In this document: in pieces, positions 34,790 to 43,274 of the stretch
How positions within the stretch are numbered: the stretch's first letter is position 1
How the letters are laid out: each line of letters starts with the position of its first letter
Notes under the pieces: model-generated
The model's input: the letters and a program-made list of their open reading frames with translations, nothing else
Told to the model about the DNA's origin: nothing
Database searches by the model: none
Origin: JAPULR01 sp963665075
GTDB taxonomy: Bacteria; Chloroflexota; Dehalococcoidia; Lucifugimonadales; GCA-2712585
Direction: 5' to 3'
NCBI GenBank assembly: GCA_963665075.1
Contig: OY762063.1
Coordinates: 1,240,001 to 1,304,000 of the forward strand
Length of the DNA stretch: 64,000 nt
Position numbers and translations under genes: made by a program

Positions 34790-35791
34790 TTATTCTACAT
34801 CAACGGCGGCGGGTTGTTCAAGATAGAAGCCTTCCTGCCAGAGTTCGTCGAGCATACGCAGTTCTTCATCGGAGATGGGGGGCGTCTCGGAAGCGGCGGC
34901 GTATTCCTGAAGCTCGTCCAGGGTGGTGAGGTTGGGGAGGACGGAGGCGATGGAGTCTTGGGCGAGGCAGAAGGCGATGGCGCTCTGGGCGAAGGTGCGG
35001 CCGGTGTCTTCGGCGAGGAAGCGGGCGGTTTCGGCCTTGGCGAGGGCGTCGCGCAGCCATTCCTGCTTGCGGTGGGCGCGATGGTCGGAGGGGTCAAATT
35101 CGGGGGGGCCGTCGGCGTAGCGGTCGGTGAGGACTTCGGAGGCGTGGGGGACGCGGGAGATGAGGCCGACTTCGCGTTCCTCGGCGATGGGGAAGAAGCT
35201 GCGGGCGGGTTCCTGTTCGAGGATGCTGTAGATTATCTGCATGGCGCTGACGCTGCGGTGGCGCATGGAGGCTTCGCCCTCTTCGAACCAGCCGATGTCG
35301 GGGCCGATGGCGGAGGCGTAGTAGCGGATCTTGCCTTCCTTGACGAGTTCTTCGAGGGTTTCGAAGACTTCGTCCTTCTCGATGGCGTCCATCTTGGGGT
35401 TGTGTAGCTGGTAGAGGTCGATGTAGTCGGTGCGGAGGCGTCGGAGGGACTGTTCGCAGGCGTATCGGATGAAGTCGGGTTCGAAGCGCTGGGGGCGTTC
35501 GTGGTGGCCGACGCGGGGTACGTTGTTGTAGAAATCGTAGCCGAATTTGGTGCCGATGACGATGTCGTGGCGCTGCTTGGGGAGGGCCTTGGCGAGGATT
35601 TCTTCGCCGTAGCCCTTGCCGTAGGTGTCGGCGGTATCGAAGAAAGTTACGCCGATTTCGGCGGCTTCCTGTAGGAGGCGGACGCCGTCGGGTTCGTCGA
35701 TCTTGCCCCACCAGCCGGTGGCGACGGTCCAGAGGCCGAAGCCGACTTCGGAGAGGGTAAGGTCGGTTCTGGGGAGATTTCGGTATTTCAC
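34790..35791 (-). CDS. Aldo/keto reductase
   Basis: 333 residues from a GTG that overlaps the TGA of the upstream DUF1802 gene (GTGA). It is a NADPH-dependent TIM-barrel oxidoreductase. The catalytic tetrad is visible: Asp52 and Tyr57 (FDTADTYGKG), Lys82 (GTKFGYD) and His130 (YQLHNP). The C-terminal cofactor region includes ASVLPNLTTLDELQEYA. It is similar to YghZ/Tas-like reductases acting on small aldehydes; the substrate is unknown. The frame is open much further upstream but is antisense-like there. Confidence 0.92.
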   Translation of the reverse strand: MKYRNLPRTDLTLSEVGFGLWTVATGWWGKIDEPDGVRLLQEAAEIGVTFFDTADTYGKGYGEEILAKALPKQRHDIVIGTKFGYDFYNNVPRVGHHERPQRFEPDFIRYACEQSLRRLRTDYIDLYQLHNPKMDAIEKDEVFETLEELVKEGKIRYYASAIGPDIGWFEEGEASMRHRSVSAMQIIYSILEQEPARSFFPIAEEREVGLISRVPHASEVLTDRYADGPPEFDPSDHRAHRKQEWLRDALAKAETARFLAEDTGRTFAQSAIAFCLAQDSIASVLPNLTTLDELQEYAAASETPPISDEELRMLDELWQEGFYLEQPAAVDVE

Positions 35792-36408
35792 GAGAAGGGG
35801 GCCGGCTGAGGGACGACGGCAGCGTCCAGGGTTTTCTTTATGCGGGCAACGGCGGCGTCGAAGTCGGATTGGGACATGACGGGGGTTAGTTGGCCGAGGG
35901 GGACGGGGGCTTCGAGGGTTATCCAGGACTTGCAGCCGCCGTAGGCCGGGAGGTTGGGGATGGTTTGGGGTTCGGCGAGGCGGTAGACGCGGAGGATGAG
36001 GAGGTAGAGGGGTTGGCGGGGCTTCCAGCGGAGGCGCTTGTGGGCGTAGTCGTCGGACCATATATGGAAGGGGGAGACGCTTTGGAGGGCGTGTTCTTCG
36101 GATATTTCGATGGCCTCGTGGAGGCTGGCCCAGTGGGTGAGGGCGACGGATTGGGGTTTGGCGCCGTTGGCGGGGATTTGGACGTTGGACTGGAAGGGGG
36201 GCTTGAGGAGTTCCTTCTTCTGGTGCTCGTAGGTGGGAAAGAGGAGGAAGGAGGGGTGGGCGGGGAGGAACTTTTTGCCCTCTTCGCGGATGCCGCCTTT
36301 GCGGAGGAGGAGAAGCTGGCCGCCGTGCTGGAGGGCGGCGACGAAGGAGGCCCATTCTTTGAGGGCGATATGGGAGGTTTGGGGGAGGTTTTGCGCGTGT
36401 GTGTTCAT
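35788..36408 (-). CDS. DUF1802 family protein
   Basis: 206 residues. The N-terminal segment (ALKEWASFVAALQHGGQLLLLRKGGIREEG, in pieces) and FLLFPTYEHQ match the DUF1802 family as I recall it. A second half includes YLLILRVYRL and a GGCKSWI segment. The function is unknown. It is cotranscribed with the aldo/keto reductase (four-base overlap). TAACAT seven bases before the ATG and the lack of a ribosome site suggest a leaderless transcript. Confidence 0.8.
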   Translation of the reverse strand: MNTHAQNLPQTSHIALKEWASFVAALQHGGQLLLLRKGGIREEGKKFLPAHPSFLLFPTYEHQKKELLKPPFQSNVQIPANGAKPQSVALTHWASLHEAIEISEEHALQSVSPFHIWSDDYAHKRLRWKPRQPLYLLILRVYRLAEPQTIPNLPAYGGCKSWITLEAPVPLGQLTPVMSQSDFDAAVARIKKTLDAAVVPQPAPFS

Positions 36409-36459
36409 GGGGTCAATGTTAGCACTTTGGGGGCGTGGGGGACAACTTGGGGGGCCATC

Positions 36460-37160
36460 CGCTCGACCCTTCGACAGGCCTCTTCGACAAGCTCAGGGTG
36501 AGCGGGGGAAGGGTGGTTGTTGTAGTAGAGGTGATTCGTTTCGTTTGGCTTCTTTTTTTTCTGTGGCGGGATACGAAGGGGGTTTTCATAGCTGATTGGG
36601 GGGAAATTTGGCATTCGTTATATGTTGTGGTGAGAACGAATGGGGGCCTTTACCATAGCGGAAACGGGGTTGGACGGAGGCGAGTTTGGCGGGGGCGTGG
36701 ACGGCGTGTGGGAGGAGTTGGGGGATACCTCCAGGAAGTTGTGGGTTGCGTATGTATGTTTCATGTAGGGATGGTAGCAGAGGGAGGGGGTTGGTGGCAA
36801 GGGGGGGTGGCAGTTTTGGGGGGGAGAGGGGGGAATCACCCCCATCTCAATCTTCCCCCATGATGGAGACCTTTGCGTAACTTCCAAATGTGTCATCCAC
36901 TCCACAAGAATCACCCCCATCTCAATCTTCCCCCGTCGAGGGGGAAGAGGTAGGAGGGGAGGGCGTTCGACCCTTCGACAAGCTCAGGACAGGCTCAGGG
37001 TGAGCGGGGGAATCACCCCCATCTCAATCTTTGCCCGTCGAGGGGGAAGAGGTAGGAGGGGAAGGGGAGGGCGCTCGACCCTTCGACAAGCTCAGGGTGA
37101 GCGGGGGAATCACCCCCATCTCAATCTTCCCCCATCAAGGGGGAAGAGGTAAGGGGGGTG
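36460..37160. repeat. Large intergenic repeat array (A, C, D, C, A, C, A, C)
   Basis: A compound A unit lies at 36462-36506. A unique T/G-rich stretch (36510-36830) shows no gene. Then come C at about 36832-36860, D (GGAGACCTTTGCGTAAC) at 36865-36881, C at 36910-36950, A at 36966-37007, C at 37012-37055, A at 37075-37104 and C at 37107-37150. The last C unit supplies the 3' end of the neighbouring minus-strand gene. Confidence 0.8.
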
Positions 37161-38347
37161 GGGGTGGCGTCCATAGATTGGAGGTGGGTTTTGAATTGGG
37201 GGTAGCTGGAGAATTTGGCGATTTCGCGGATGAAGTCGCCGACGGTGGGGAGGGTTTGGCGGAATTGGAGGAGTTCGTCGTAGATGGGGCTGACGGAGGC
37301 GGGGCTGTCGGCGTAGGTGCCGTGGAAGGCGAAGTAGGCCTGGTTCAGCTTTCGGATGTAGTAGCCGTTGTCGAGGAACAGCCGGCGTTGGCTTTCCATG
37401 TAGGCTTCGGCTTCTTCTATGCGGCCTTGGGCGAGGAGTTCGTCGACGTGGAGGCGGGTATCGTGCATGGTCTCGCGGAAGCTGAAGGCGGGTTCGGCGT
37501 CGTTGGCGGCGGGCTGAGGGGCTGATGGGGACGGGGGTTGCGGGTCGATGACGTCCAGGACGCGGCGGGCGATTTCTTCGCCGGCGAGGTTGGCGGCGGA
37601 TTCGTTGAGGGTGGTGGTGTCGGGGTCGCGGGCGTAGTTCTGTCCGAGGGGGCGGAAGAACCAGTAGTGATGCAGCCACTCGTGGGTGGCGATGTCCACG
37701 GCGCGGCGGAGTCCTCTATCTATTATTATCATCGAGGGGTAGGTGGCGATGCCGCCGATGTCGACGACGAGGGCGGAGAGGTCCTGCTCACGCAGAAGTT
37801 TGTCTTCCAGAGCCTCGCGGATCGTCACGTCAAGATTGGGGTCGAGGATGTGGTCGCGCCGGCGTTCGATGGCGTGTCTGGGGGAGGTGATGAGGACGGA
37901 GGGGGGATCGAGGAGGGCGAGGTCGACGGGGGGCCAGATGAGGCCGAGGCGGGATTCGAAGCCCTCTTCGGTCAGGACGCGGCTGATTTCTTTTTCGAGT
38001 TGTTCTTCGGCCACGGGCTTGACGTCGTCGCGCCGGGATTCGAGGTCGCGGAGGGTTGCGGAGAGGTCGTCATCGAGATGGCCGGGGTCGATTTGGAGGC
38101 GTTCTATCTCTTCTATGAGTTCGAAGAAGAGGTGGGCGGCCTGGTCGGGGGGAACGGGGGGGTTGTTCCAGGGGATGGCCTGGACGGCGCGGTGCAGCCA
38201 TTTGTCGAGGAAGTGGGAGACTTCCCACTGGAGGAGGCTGAGGCGATGGGGCGCGGCGGCGAGGTGGGTGGGCGTGTGGCTGTGTCCGCCCTGGCTGATG
38301 AGCAGGAGGAGGAAGGCGGCGGCGATGAGGGCGGCGGTTCTTTTCAT
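37121..38347 (-). CDS. Secreted zincin-like (HExxH) protein
   Basis: 408 residues. It has an N-terminal signal peptide (about 1-22) and a helical charged region. A metallopeptidase-like core follows: THEWLHHYW (HExxH, about residues 219-227) and about 30 residues on LNESAANLAGEE, whose glutamate could be the third zinc ligand. This is the gluzincin pattern. A helical C-terminal region follows. The substrate is unknown and I do not recognise a named family. The last roughly 12 codons are encoded by a family-C repeat. No ribosome site lies before the ATG. Confidence 0.75.
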   Translation of the reverse strand: MKRTAALIAAAFLLLLISQGGHSHTPTHLAAAPHRLSLLQWEVSHFLDKWLHRAVQAIPWNNPPVPPDQAAHLFFELIEEIERLQIDPGHLDDDLSATLRDLESRRDDVKPVAEEQLEKEISRVLTEEGFESRLGLIWPPVDLALLDPPSVLITSPRHAIERRRDHILDPNLDVTIREALEDKLLREQDLSALVVDIGGIATYPSMIIIDRGLRRAVDIATHEWLHHYWFFRPLGQNYARDPDTTTLNESAANLAGEEIARRVLDVIDPQPPSPSAPQPAANDAEPAFSFRETMHDTRLHVDELLAQGRIEEAEAYMESQRRLFLDNGYYIRKLNQAYFAFHGTYADSPASVSPIYDELLQFRQTLPTVGDFIREIAKFSSYPQFKTHLQSMDATPTPLTSSPLMGED

Positions 38348-38394
38348 GGCAGTGGGGGAAGGATAGCAGGAAGGGGGTTGAGGTGGGAGTGGGG

Positions 38395-38705
38395 TGCGCT
38401 CGACCCTTCGACAGGCCCTTCGACAGGCTCAGGACGGGCTCAGGGTGAGCGGGGGATATGGGATCCCGCTTTCCCGGGAGCAAGGGAGGGGAGCGGGAAC
38501 AAGAGGGGATGGATTCCGGCTTTCGCCGGAATGACGGGTGTGTTGGGGGAAGAGGGAAGAAGGGGGGCACTCGGCCCTTCGACAAGCTCAGGACAGGCTC
38601 TGGGTGAGCGAGGGGGGGATAGTTGGGGTGCGAGTGGGAGGCACGCTCGACCCTTCGACAGGCCCTTCGACAAGCTCAGGGCAGGCTCAGGGTGAGCGGG
38701 GGGGG
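38395..38705. repeat. Intergenic repeat array (A, B, B, A, A)
   Basis: Compound A units lie at about 38399-38452, 38571-38610 and 38645-38700. B units are GGATCCCGCTTTCCCGGGAGC (about 38460) and ATTCCGGCTTTCGCCGGAATGACGG (about 38513-38536). A TATGAT at 38756-38761 is a possible -10 for pepA. Confidence 0.8.
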
Positions 38706-38788
38706 CTGGGGGAGCGGGGCGGCGTCTGCTTCTGGATTATCACCGTTAAATCTACTATGATTGGCTCACAAACCTGTAGGAGCAAAAC

Positions 38789-40294
38789 ATGAACATCAAG
38801 GTTCTGCGAGAAGACGTTACCAAGGTCAATACGCCCGCGCTCATCGTCAACATCTTCGAAGGCGTCAAGAGTCCCGACGGGGCCACGGGCGCCGTCGACC
38901 AGGCGCTCGGAGGCGCCATCAGCCAGCTTATCGACGATGGCGAAATTCGGGGCAAGCCCGGCGAAATGACGCTGATCCACACCTTCGGCAGAATCGGCGC
39001 CGGACGCGTCCTAGTCGCCGGTCTCGGCAAGCGGGAGAAATTCTCGGTAAACACCGTCCGCAACGTGATGGGGGACGCGTGCCGCTTCCTCCGCAGCCGC
39101 AACGTCGCCTCCGCCTGCACCATCGCCCACGGCGCGGGCATCGGCGGTCTCGCGCCCCTATCCGTCGCGCAGGCAATGGCGGAGGGGGCCATTCTGGGTC
39201 TCTACCGCTTCAGCCACTACCAATCCTCCAACGGCGACGACGCCGTGTTGGACGACCTGGTCGTCGTCGAGCAGGACGATTCGAAAGTCGCGGAGTTGGA
39301 GAAGGGTCTGCGGCTGGGAACCATCACCGCCGAGGCCTCATGCCTGGCCCGCGACATGGCCAACGAACCCGCCAACGTGATGACGCCGACCCAGATGTCG
39401 GAAGTGGCCCGCCGGGTCGCCGACGCCGAGGGTCTCGAAATCGAAATCCTCGACAGGGAGGACATGGAGGAGAAGGGCATGGGAGCGCTGGTCGGCGTCG
39501 CCCGGGGCAGCCACCAACCGCCGAAGCTCATCGTCCTGAAGTATCGCGGCAACCCCGACAACCCCGGCGACAATCTGGGCATCATCGGCAAGGGAATCAC
39601 CTTCGACACCGGCGGCATTTCCATCAAGCCCGCCGCCGGGATGGAGCGGATGAAGGGGGATATGTCGGGCGGCGCTTCCGTCATCGGCGCGATGCAGGCC
39701 ATCGGGCGCATCCGGCCCAACGTCAACGTCACCGGACTGGTCGCCGCCGCAGAGAACATGCCCGGCGGCGAGGCGCAGCGTCCCGGCGACATCGTGCAGA
39801 CGATGAACGGCAAGACGGTGGAGGTCATCAACACCGACGCGGAGGGCCGCCTGGTTCTGTGCGACGCGATGGCCTACGCGAGGGAGCTGGGCGTGAACCG
39901 GATGGTGGACATCGCCACGCTTACCGGCGCGATTGTGGTGTCTCTCGGAAAGATTTGCACCGGCGTGATGGGCAACGACCAGGAATTCATCGACCAGCTG
40001 CTGGACGCCAGCGAGGATACGGGAGAGCGGTTCTGGCAGCTTCCGATGTTCGACGAGTATCGCGACACGCTGGAGAGTAATTTCGCGGACATGATGAACG
40101 TGGGCGCGGACCGGGGCGCGGGGTCTATCACCGCGGCGAAGTTCCTGTCGGAGTTCGCGGAGGGGATCCCGTGGGCGCACCTGGACATTGCGGGGACGGC
40201 GGGGAGCACGGAGGAGAAGGGGTATTTGGTGAAGGGGGCGACGGGGACGCCGGTGCGGACGCTGGTGAATCTGGCGCTGGCGGGGGAGGCGTAG
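38789..40294 (+). CDS. pepA: Leucyl aminopeptidase (M17)
   Basis: 501 residues, the usual length for M17. A divergent N-terminal macro-like domain (1-165) is followed by the catalytic domain. The two-metal site is visible in GKGITFDTGG, MKGDMSGGA and the signature NTDAEGRL. It is a hexameric cytosolic enzyme removing N-terminal residues; relatives also bind DNA or regulate. GTAGGAGC lies upstream of the ATG. It is monocistronic. Confidence 0.96.
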   Translation: MNIKVLREDVTKVNTPALIVNIFEGVKSPDGATGAVDQALGGAISQLIDDGEIRGKPGEMTLIHTFGRIGAGRVLVAGLGKREKFSVNTVRNVMGDACRFLRSRNVASACTIAHGAGIGGLAPLSVAQAMAEGAILGLYRFSHYQSSNGDDAVLDDLVVVEQDDSKVAELEKGLRLGTITAEASCLARDMANEPANVMTPTQMSEVARRVADAEGLEIEILDREDMEEKGMGALVGVARGSHQPPKLIVLKYRGNPDNPGDNLGIIGKGITFDTGGISIKPAAGMERMKGDMSGGASVIGAMQAIGRIRPNVNVTGLVAAAENMPGGEAQRPGDIVQTMNGKTVEVINTDAEGRLVLCDAMAYARELGVNRMVDIATLTGAIVVSLGKICTGVMGNDQEFIDQLLDASEDTGERFWQLPMFDEYRDTLESNFADMMNVGADRGAGSITAAKFLSEFAEGIPWAHLDIAGTAGSTEEKGYLVKGATGTPVRTLVNLALAGEA

Positions 40295-40303
40295 GCGCAC
40301 GGC

Positions 40304-40412
40304 CATCCCTTCGACAGGCTCAGGGTGAGCGGAGGGGGGTAGCGATAGCTCGACCCTTCGAGAGGCTCAGGGTGAGTGGAGGGGGATGGGCTCCCGCTTT
40401 CGCGGGAGCAAG
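40304..40412. repeat. Intergenic repeats A, A, B
   Basis: CCCTTCGACAGGCTCAGGG (about 40304), CGACCCTTCGAGAGGCTCAGG (about 40351) and CTCCCGCTTTCGCGGGAGC (about 40391-40409) between pepA and tRNA-His. Confidence 0.75.
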
Positions 40413-40437
40413 AGGGGTGAGCGGTTATTGGCGCGGC

Positions 40438-40467
40438 TTGGCGAAAATGGTCGAAAGGGCTTATAAT
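40438..40467 (+). promoter_or_regulatory. Promoter of the tRNA-His / tRNA-Arg pair
   Basis: TTGGCG (40438-40443), 18 bp, TATAAT (40462-40467), ending 28 bp before tRNA-His. Confidence 0.6.
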
Positions 40468-40494
40468 TGTATGTCGGCGCAGTTATGCCAACGC

Positions 40495-40572
40495 GGTGAG
40501 CGTAGCCAAGTGGTCTAAGGCGCCTGGCTGTGGCCCAGGAGATCGTGGGTTCGAATCCCATCGCTCACCCCA
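40495..40572 (+). tRNA. tRNA-His(GTG)
   Basis: It has the extra 5' G(-1) facing C73. The anticodon stem CCTGG/CCAGG encloses CTGTGGC (anticodon GTG), the T arm is GGTTCGAATCC and CCA is encoded. Confidence 0.95.
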
Positions 40573-40600
40573 TCATCAACCATAGACGACCGACCGCCGC

Positions 40601-40676
40601 GCGCCTGTAGCTCAACGGACAGAGCACTGGGCTTCGGACCCAGGGGTTGCAGGTTCGAATCCTGTCAGGCGTGCCA
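40601..40676 (+). tRNA. tRNA-Arg(TCG)
   Basis: Acceptor GCGCCTG/CAGGCGT. The anticodon stem CTGGG/CCCAG encloses CTTCGGA (anticodon TCG), the T arm is GGTTCGAATCC, the discriminator is G and CCA is encoded. It borders the AT-richer defence cassette. Confidence 0.95.
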
Positions 40677-40782
40677 GTTTTCCAAAAACGCGCAATTCTC
40701 TCAAATGTGTCTATAAACACTTTAGAAATTCTGCATCGGGAACTAGAGAACAAATCTGATTAGTGCTAAAGTTGGCGATCCC

Positions 40783-42726
40783 ATGTCAAACTCTTCAACT
40801 CAATCGAACAGAAAACTACGACTGACTTATTCAGGTGGAGTTGTCGAGCAGTTGAGCTCTCAACTATATTCTGGACCTGTTCCGGCTGTGGTCGAGCTCG
40901 TTGCAAATGCTTGGGATGCTTGTGCTTCCCATGTGCAGGTCAGCATACCCTTAAACCAATCCATCAACCAGCACTCCAGAATCATCGTCGAAGACAATGG
41001 GCTAGGTATGAGCATTGACGATTGTGATGAAAAATACCTAGTACTTGGGCGCCGCAAGCGCGATCATGAGAGTCAAGAAGTTTGTGGGAATCGTCGCGTT
41101 ATGGGACGGAAAGGCATAGGGAAGCTCGCTGTATTCGGAATAGGCCACCTGCTAACGGTTCGAACTATTAAGGACAATATAGTCACAGAGTTCGTGCTCA
41201 ATTATGATGATATTACTTCTGGAAGAGGATATGTTGGCGGGGAGTTCCTGATAGAACCTTCCTTTCATGGGGCAGCTCGACCAAACGAACACGATGGTAC
41301 GACAGTTACCATTGAACAACTCACCCTCCGTCGCAGAATACCTGGGGCACAGTTCATGCGTAGCATTGGTCGACGATTTTCAGTCCTTTCTCACGACTTC
41401 GTAGTGTCAATAAACGGTGAGAAGGTTAACCGAGATGATCTAACAACACAGTTCCGTTTCCCAGAAGCTGGTTGGATTTCGGAAGAAGTAAATGGCAAGC
41501 CGATTCGTTGGTGGGCTGGATTTACAGCAAATACCATCAAAGATGACGACGCTAGGGGATTTGTTGTGATGGCACGCGGCAAGCTTGTACAAAGCCCGTG
41601 GTTCTTTGATCTTTCTGGTGGAGCATACGGTCAACACGGAATGCAATACATGGCTGGCGAAGTCGAGGCTGATTTTCTTGACGAAGAAACGGATCTGATT
41701 GCCACAAATCGACAATCGGTATCGTGGGACCACCACCTAGCTAGCCCCCTCCGGGAATGGGGAGAGCGGAAGGTCAAGTTCCTGCTAAACCAGTGGGTTA
41801 ATCTTCGCAAAATACAAAACGTCAAACGACTTCGTGCTAGCGAACGATTTTTGCCTCGTGTGGAACGATTCAGCGAACCTCGTCGTACAGAGCTCCTGCA
41901 AGCCATAGATAAAGTTGCTTCAGTCCCTCATCTGGATGGAAACCGACTAGATGAAATAGTAGAATTCTTGATTACTGCTTACCAATCAGAATATTTCTAT
42001 GCTGCAATGCGTTCTATACACGAAGCGGTCAGCGGAGATTCTCCCTACCCAGACTTGGTGCGTGTGCTAAAAGAGTGGGATGTTCTCGAAGCAATTGCCA
42101 CTGCTCAGGTGATAAGAGGGCATATAGAAGTGATACGCGCATTCAAGAGAATGATCGACACGAAAGCTCCCGAGAAGTCTCCTACCAGAGCGGATATGCA
42201 ATCCTATGTTGAGCAATATCCATGGCTTTTGGAGCCGATGTACGGACCATTCAAGCGTGAACCACAATTGCAGAGTTTGTTAGAAAAAGAGTTTGGCGTC
42301 GAGCCAGATGTTGAAGACCCAGACCGCCACAGATATCCAGATTTCGTGACACTCGCGTATGCCTCCGAAGTGGTCGTTATTGAATTAAAGCGTCCCGGAC
42401 GATCAGGCAATCGTGACCATTATCGTCAACTCGAAGACTATGTACACTTCTTGAGACGATATTTGGAGAGGACCACTGACCCAAAACTTAGTCAAAATGT
42501 CACAGGATACTTGATTTGCTCTGGTCTTACACCAGATGCCGTACAATTAAGCGCGACGGGGGTAGCTAATCGCATCTTTGTTGTCGATTGGGATCGCTTA
42601 GCAACTCGCGCTTATCAACTCCATAGAGAGTTCTTCAATGTAATGACTGAGAAAGTTCCAGCCGATGATCCGGCAATGGAACAGCTAAAGCGTCTTGACA
42701 AGGATTTGCAGGAGGATATTCTGTAG
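40783..42726 (+). CDS. GHKL (MORC/Hsp90-type) ATPase fused to C-terminal PD-(D/E)XK nuclease
   Basis: 647 residues. The N-terminal GHKL ATPase has an N-box in ELVANAWDA, DNGLGM and GRKGIGKLA (a glycine-rich lid like MORC proteins), then GTTVTI. A transducer-like middle part follows with FVVMARGKLVQSP. The C-terminal part has a helical stretch and a PD-(D/E)XK nuclease: PDF (Asp520), then VIELKRPG (Glu534, Lys536). This resembles the DUF4263/Shedu nuclease domain. AT content is visibly higher and codon use differs from neighbours, suggesting transfer. vsr and a cytosine methylase follow. An ATP-gated DNA-cutting defence effector is inferred. The start at 40783 has only a weak ribosome site. 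Confidence 0.85.
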   Translation: MSNSSTQSNRKLRLTYSGGVVEQLSSQLYSGPVPAVVELVANAWDACASHVQVSIPLNQSINQHSRIIVEDNGLGMSIDDCDEKYLVLGRRKRDHESQEVCGNRRVMGRKGIGKLAVFGIGHLLTVRTIKDNIVTEFVLNYDDITSGRGYVGGEFLIEPSFHGAARPNEHDGTTVTIEQLTLRRRIPGAQFMRSIGRRFSVLSHDFVVSINGEKVNRDDLTTQFRFPEAGWISEEVNGKPIRWWAGFTANTIKDDDARGFVVMARGKLVQSPWFFDLSGGAYGQHGMQYMAGEVEADFLDEETDLIATNRQSVSWDHHLASPLREWGERKVKFLLNQWVNLRKIQNVKRLRASERFLPRVERFSEPRRTELLQAIDKVASVPHLDGNRLDEIVEFLITAYQSEYFYAAMRSIHEAVSGDSPYPDLVRVLKEWDVLEAIATAQVIRGHIEVIRAFKRMIDTKAPEKSPTRADMQSYVEQYPWLLEPMYGPFKREPQLQSLLEKEFGVEPDVEDPDRHRYPDFVTLAYASEVVVIELKRPGRSGNRDHYRQLEDYVHFLRRYLERTTDPKLSQNVTGYLICSGLTPDAVQLSATGVANRIFVVDWDRLATRAYQLHREFFNVMTEKVPADDPAMEQLKRLDKDLQEDIL

Positions 42727-42809
42727 CCTATGAACAAACGGACACACAAGCCTGATTATATGTCCTTGGTTATACGAAGCAACTTATGGTGTAATGGGTA
42801 ATTTGCATC

Positions 42810-43271
42810 ATGGACGTGATGACTCCCACCCAGCGGCGGCGGGCGATGGTGAGCAACCGGGGTAGAACCGGCCCGGAGCGGGCTTTGGCTTCAGCGTTGT
42901 GGAGACGAGGAGTCCGGTACTACACTCACGAAGGCTACAAGTCTGTCACTGGCAAGAAGCTCCCCGGAGTTCCTGACCTGATAATGCCACGGAAGATGAT
43001 AGCGATTTTCGTTGACGGATGTTTCTGGCACGGCTGCCCTCAGTGTGGCAAGCACGAGGGGTTGAGAGGAGAGTTTTGGGTTGGTAAAATCGAAGCCAAC
43101 GCGAGGAGGGACGAGCGGGTCACGAACGAGCTAGAGGAATTGGGCTGGACGGTGCTTAGAATCCCAGAGCACGACGTTAGGACCAAAGTGGCTCAAGCTC
43201 GCACTTTTGACCGCTTGGCATCGCTGATACAGACAAGCCCCTTCACTAAAGTAAAGTCAAGCCAGGAGTAG
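42810..43271 (+). CDS. vsr: Very-short-patch-repair-type endonuclease (Vsr family)
   Basis: 153 residues. Vsr features are RTGPERALASALWRRG, GVPDLIMPRKMIAIFVDGC (Asp56 as likely metal ligand) and the zinc/active segment CFWHGCPQCG, followed by the C-terminal helix region LGWTVLRIPEHD. Vsr nicks T:G mismatches arising from 5-methylcytosine deamination; some members act as restriction nucleases in operons with methylases. It lies 84 bp after the GHKL gene and 3 bp before the methylase. ATG 42819 is an alternative start. Confidence 0.9.
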   Translation: MDVMTPTQRRRAMVSNRGRTGPERALASALWRRGVRYYTHEGYKSVTGKKLPGVPDLIMPRKMIAIFVDGCFWHGCPQCGKHEGLRGEFWVGKIEANARRDERVTNELEELGWTVLRIPEHDVRTKVAQARTFDRLASLIQTSPFTKVKSSQE

Positions 43272-43274
43272 CCG

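Noticed and set aside
40783..42726. Calling the GHKL gene MutL, HtpG or topoisomerase VI
   Set aside because: The ATPase motifs alone would allow it, but no MutL C-terminal or topoisomerase domain is present; the C-terminus is a PD-(D/E)XK nuclease.
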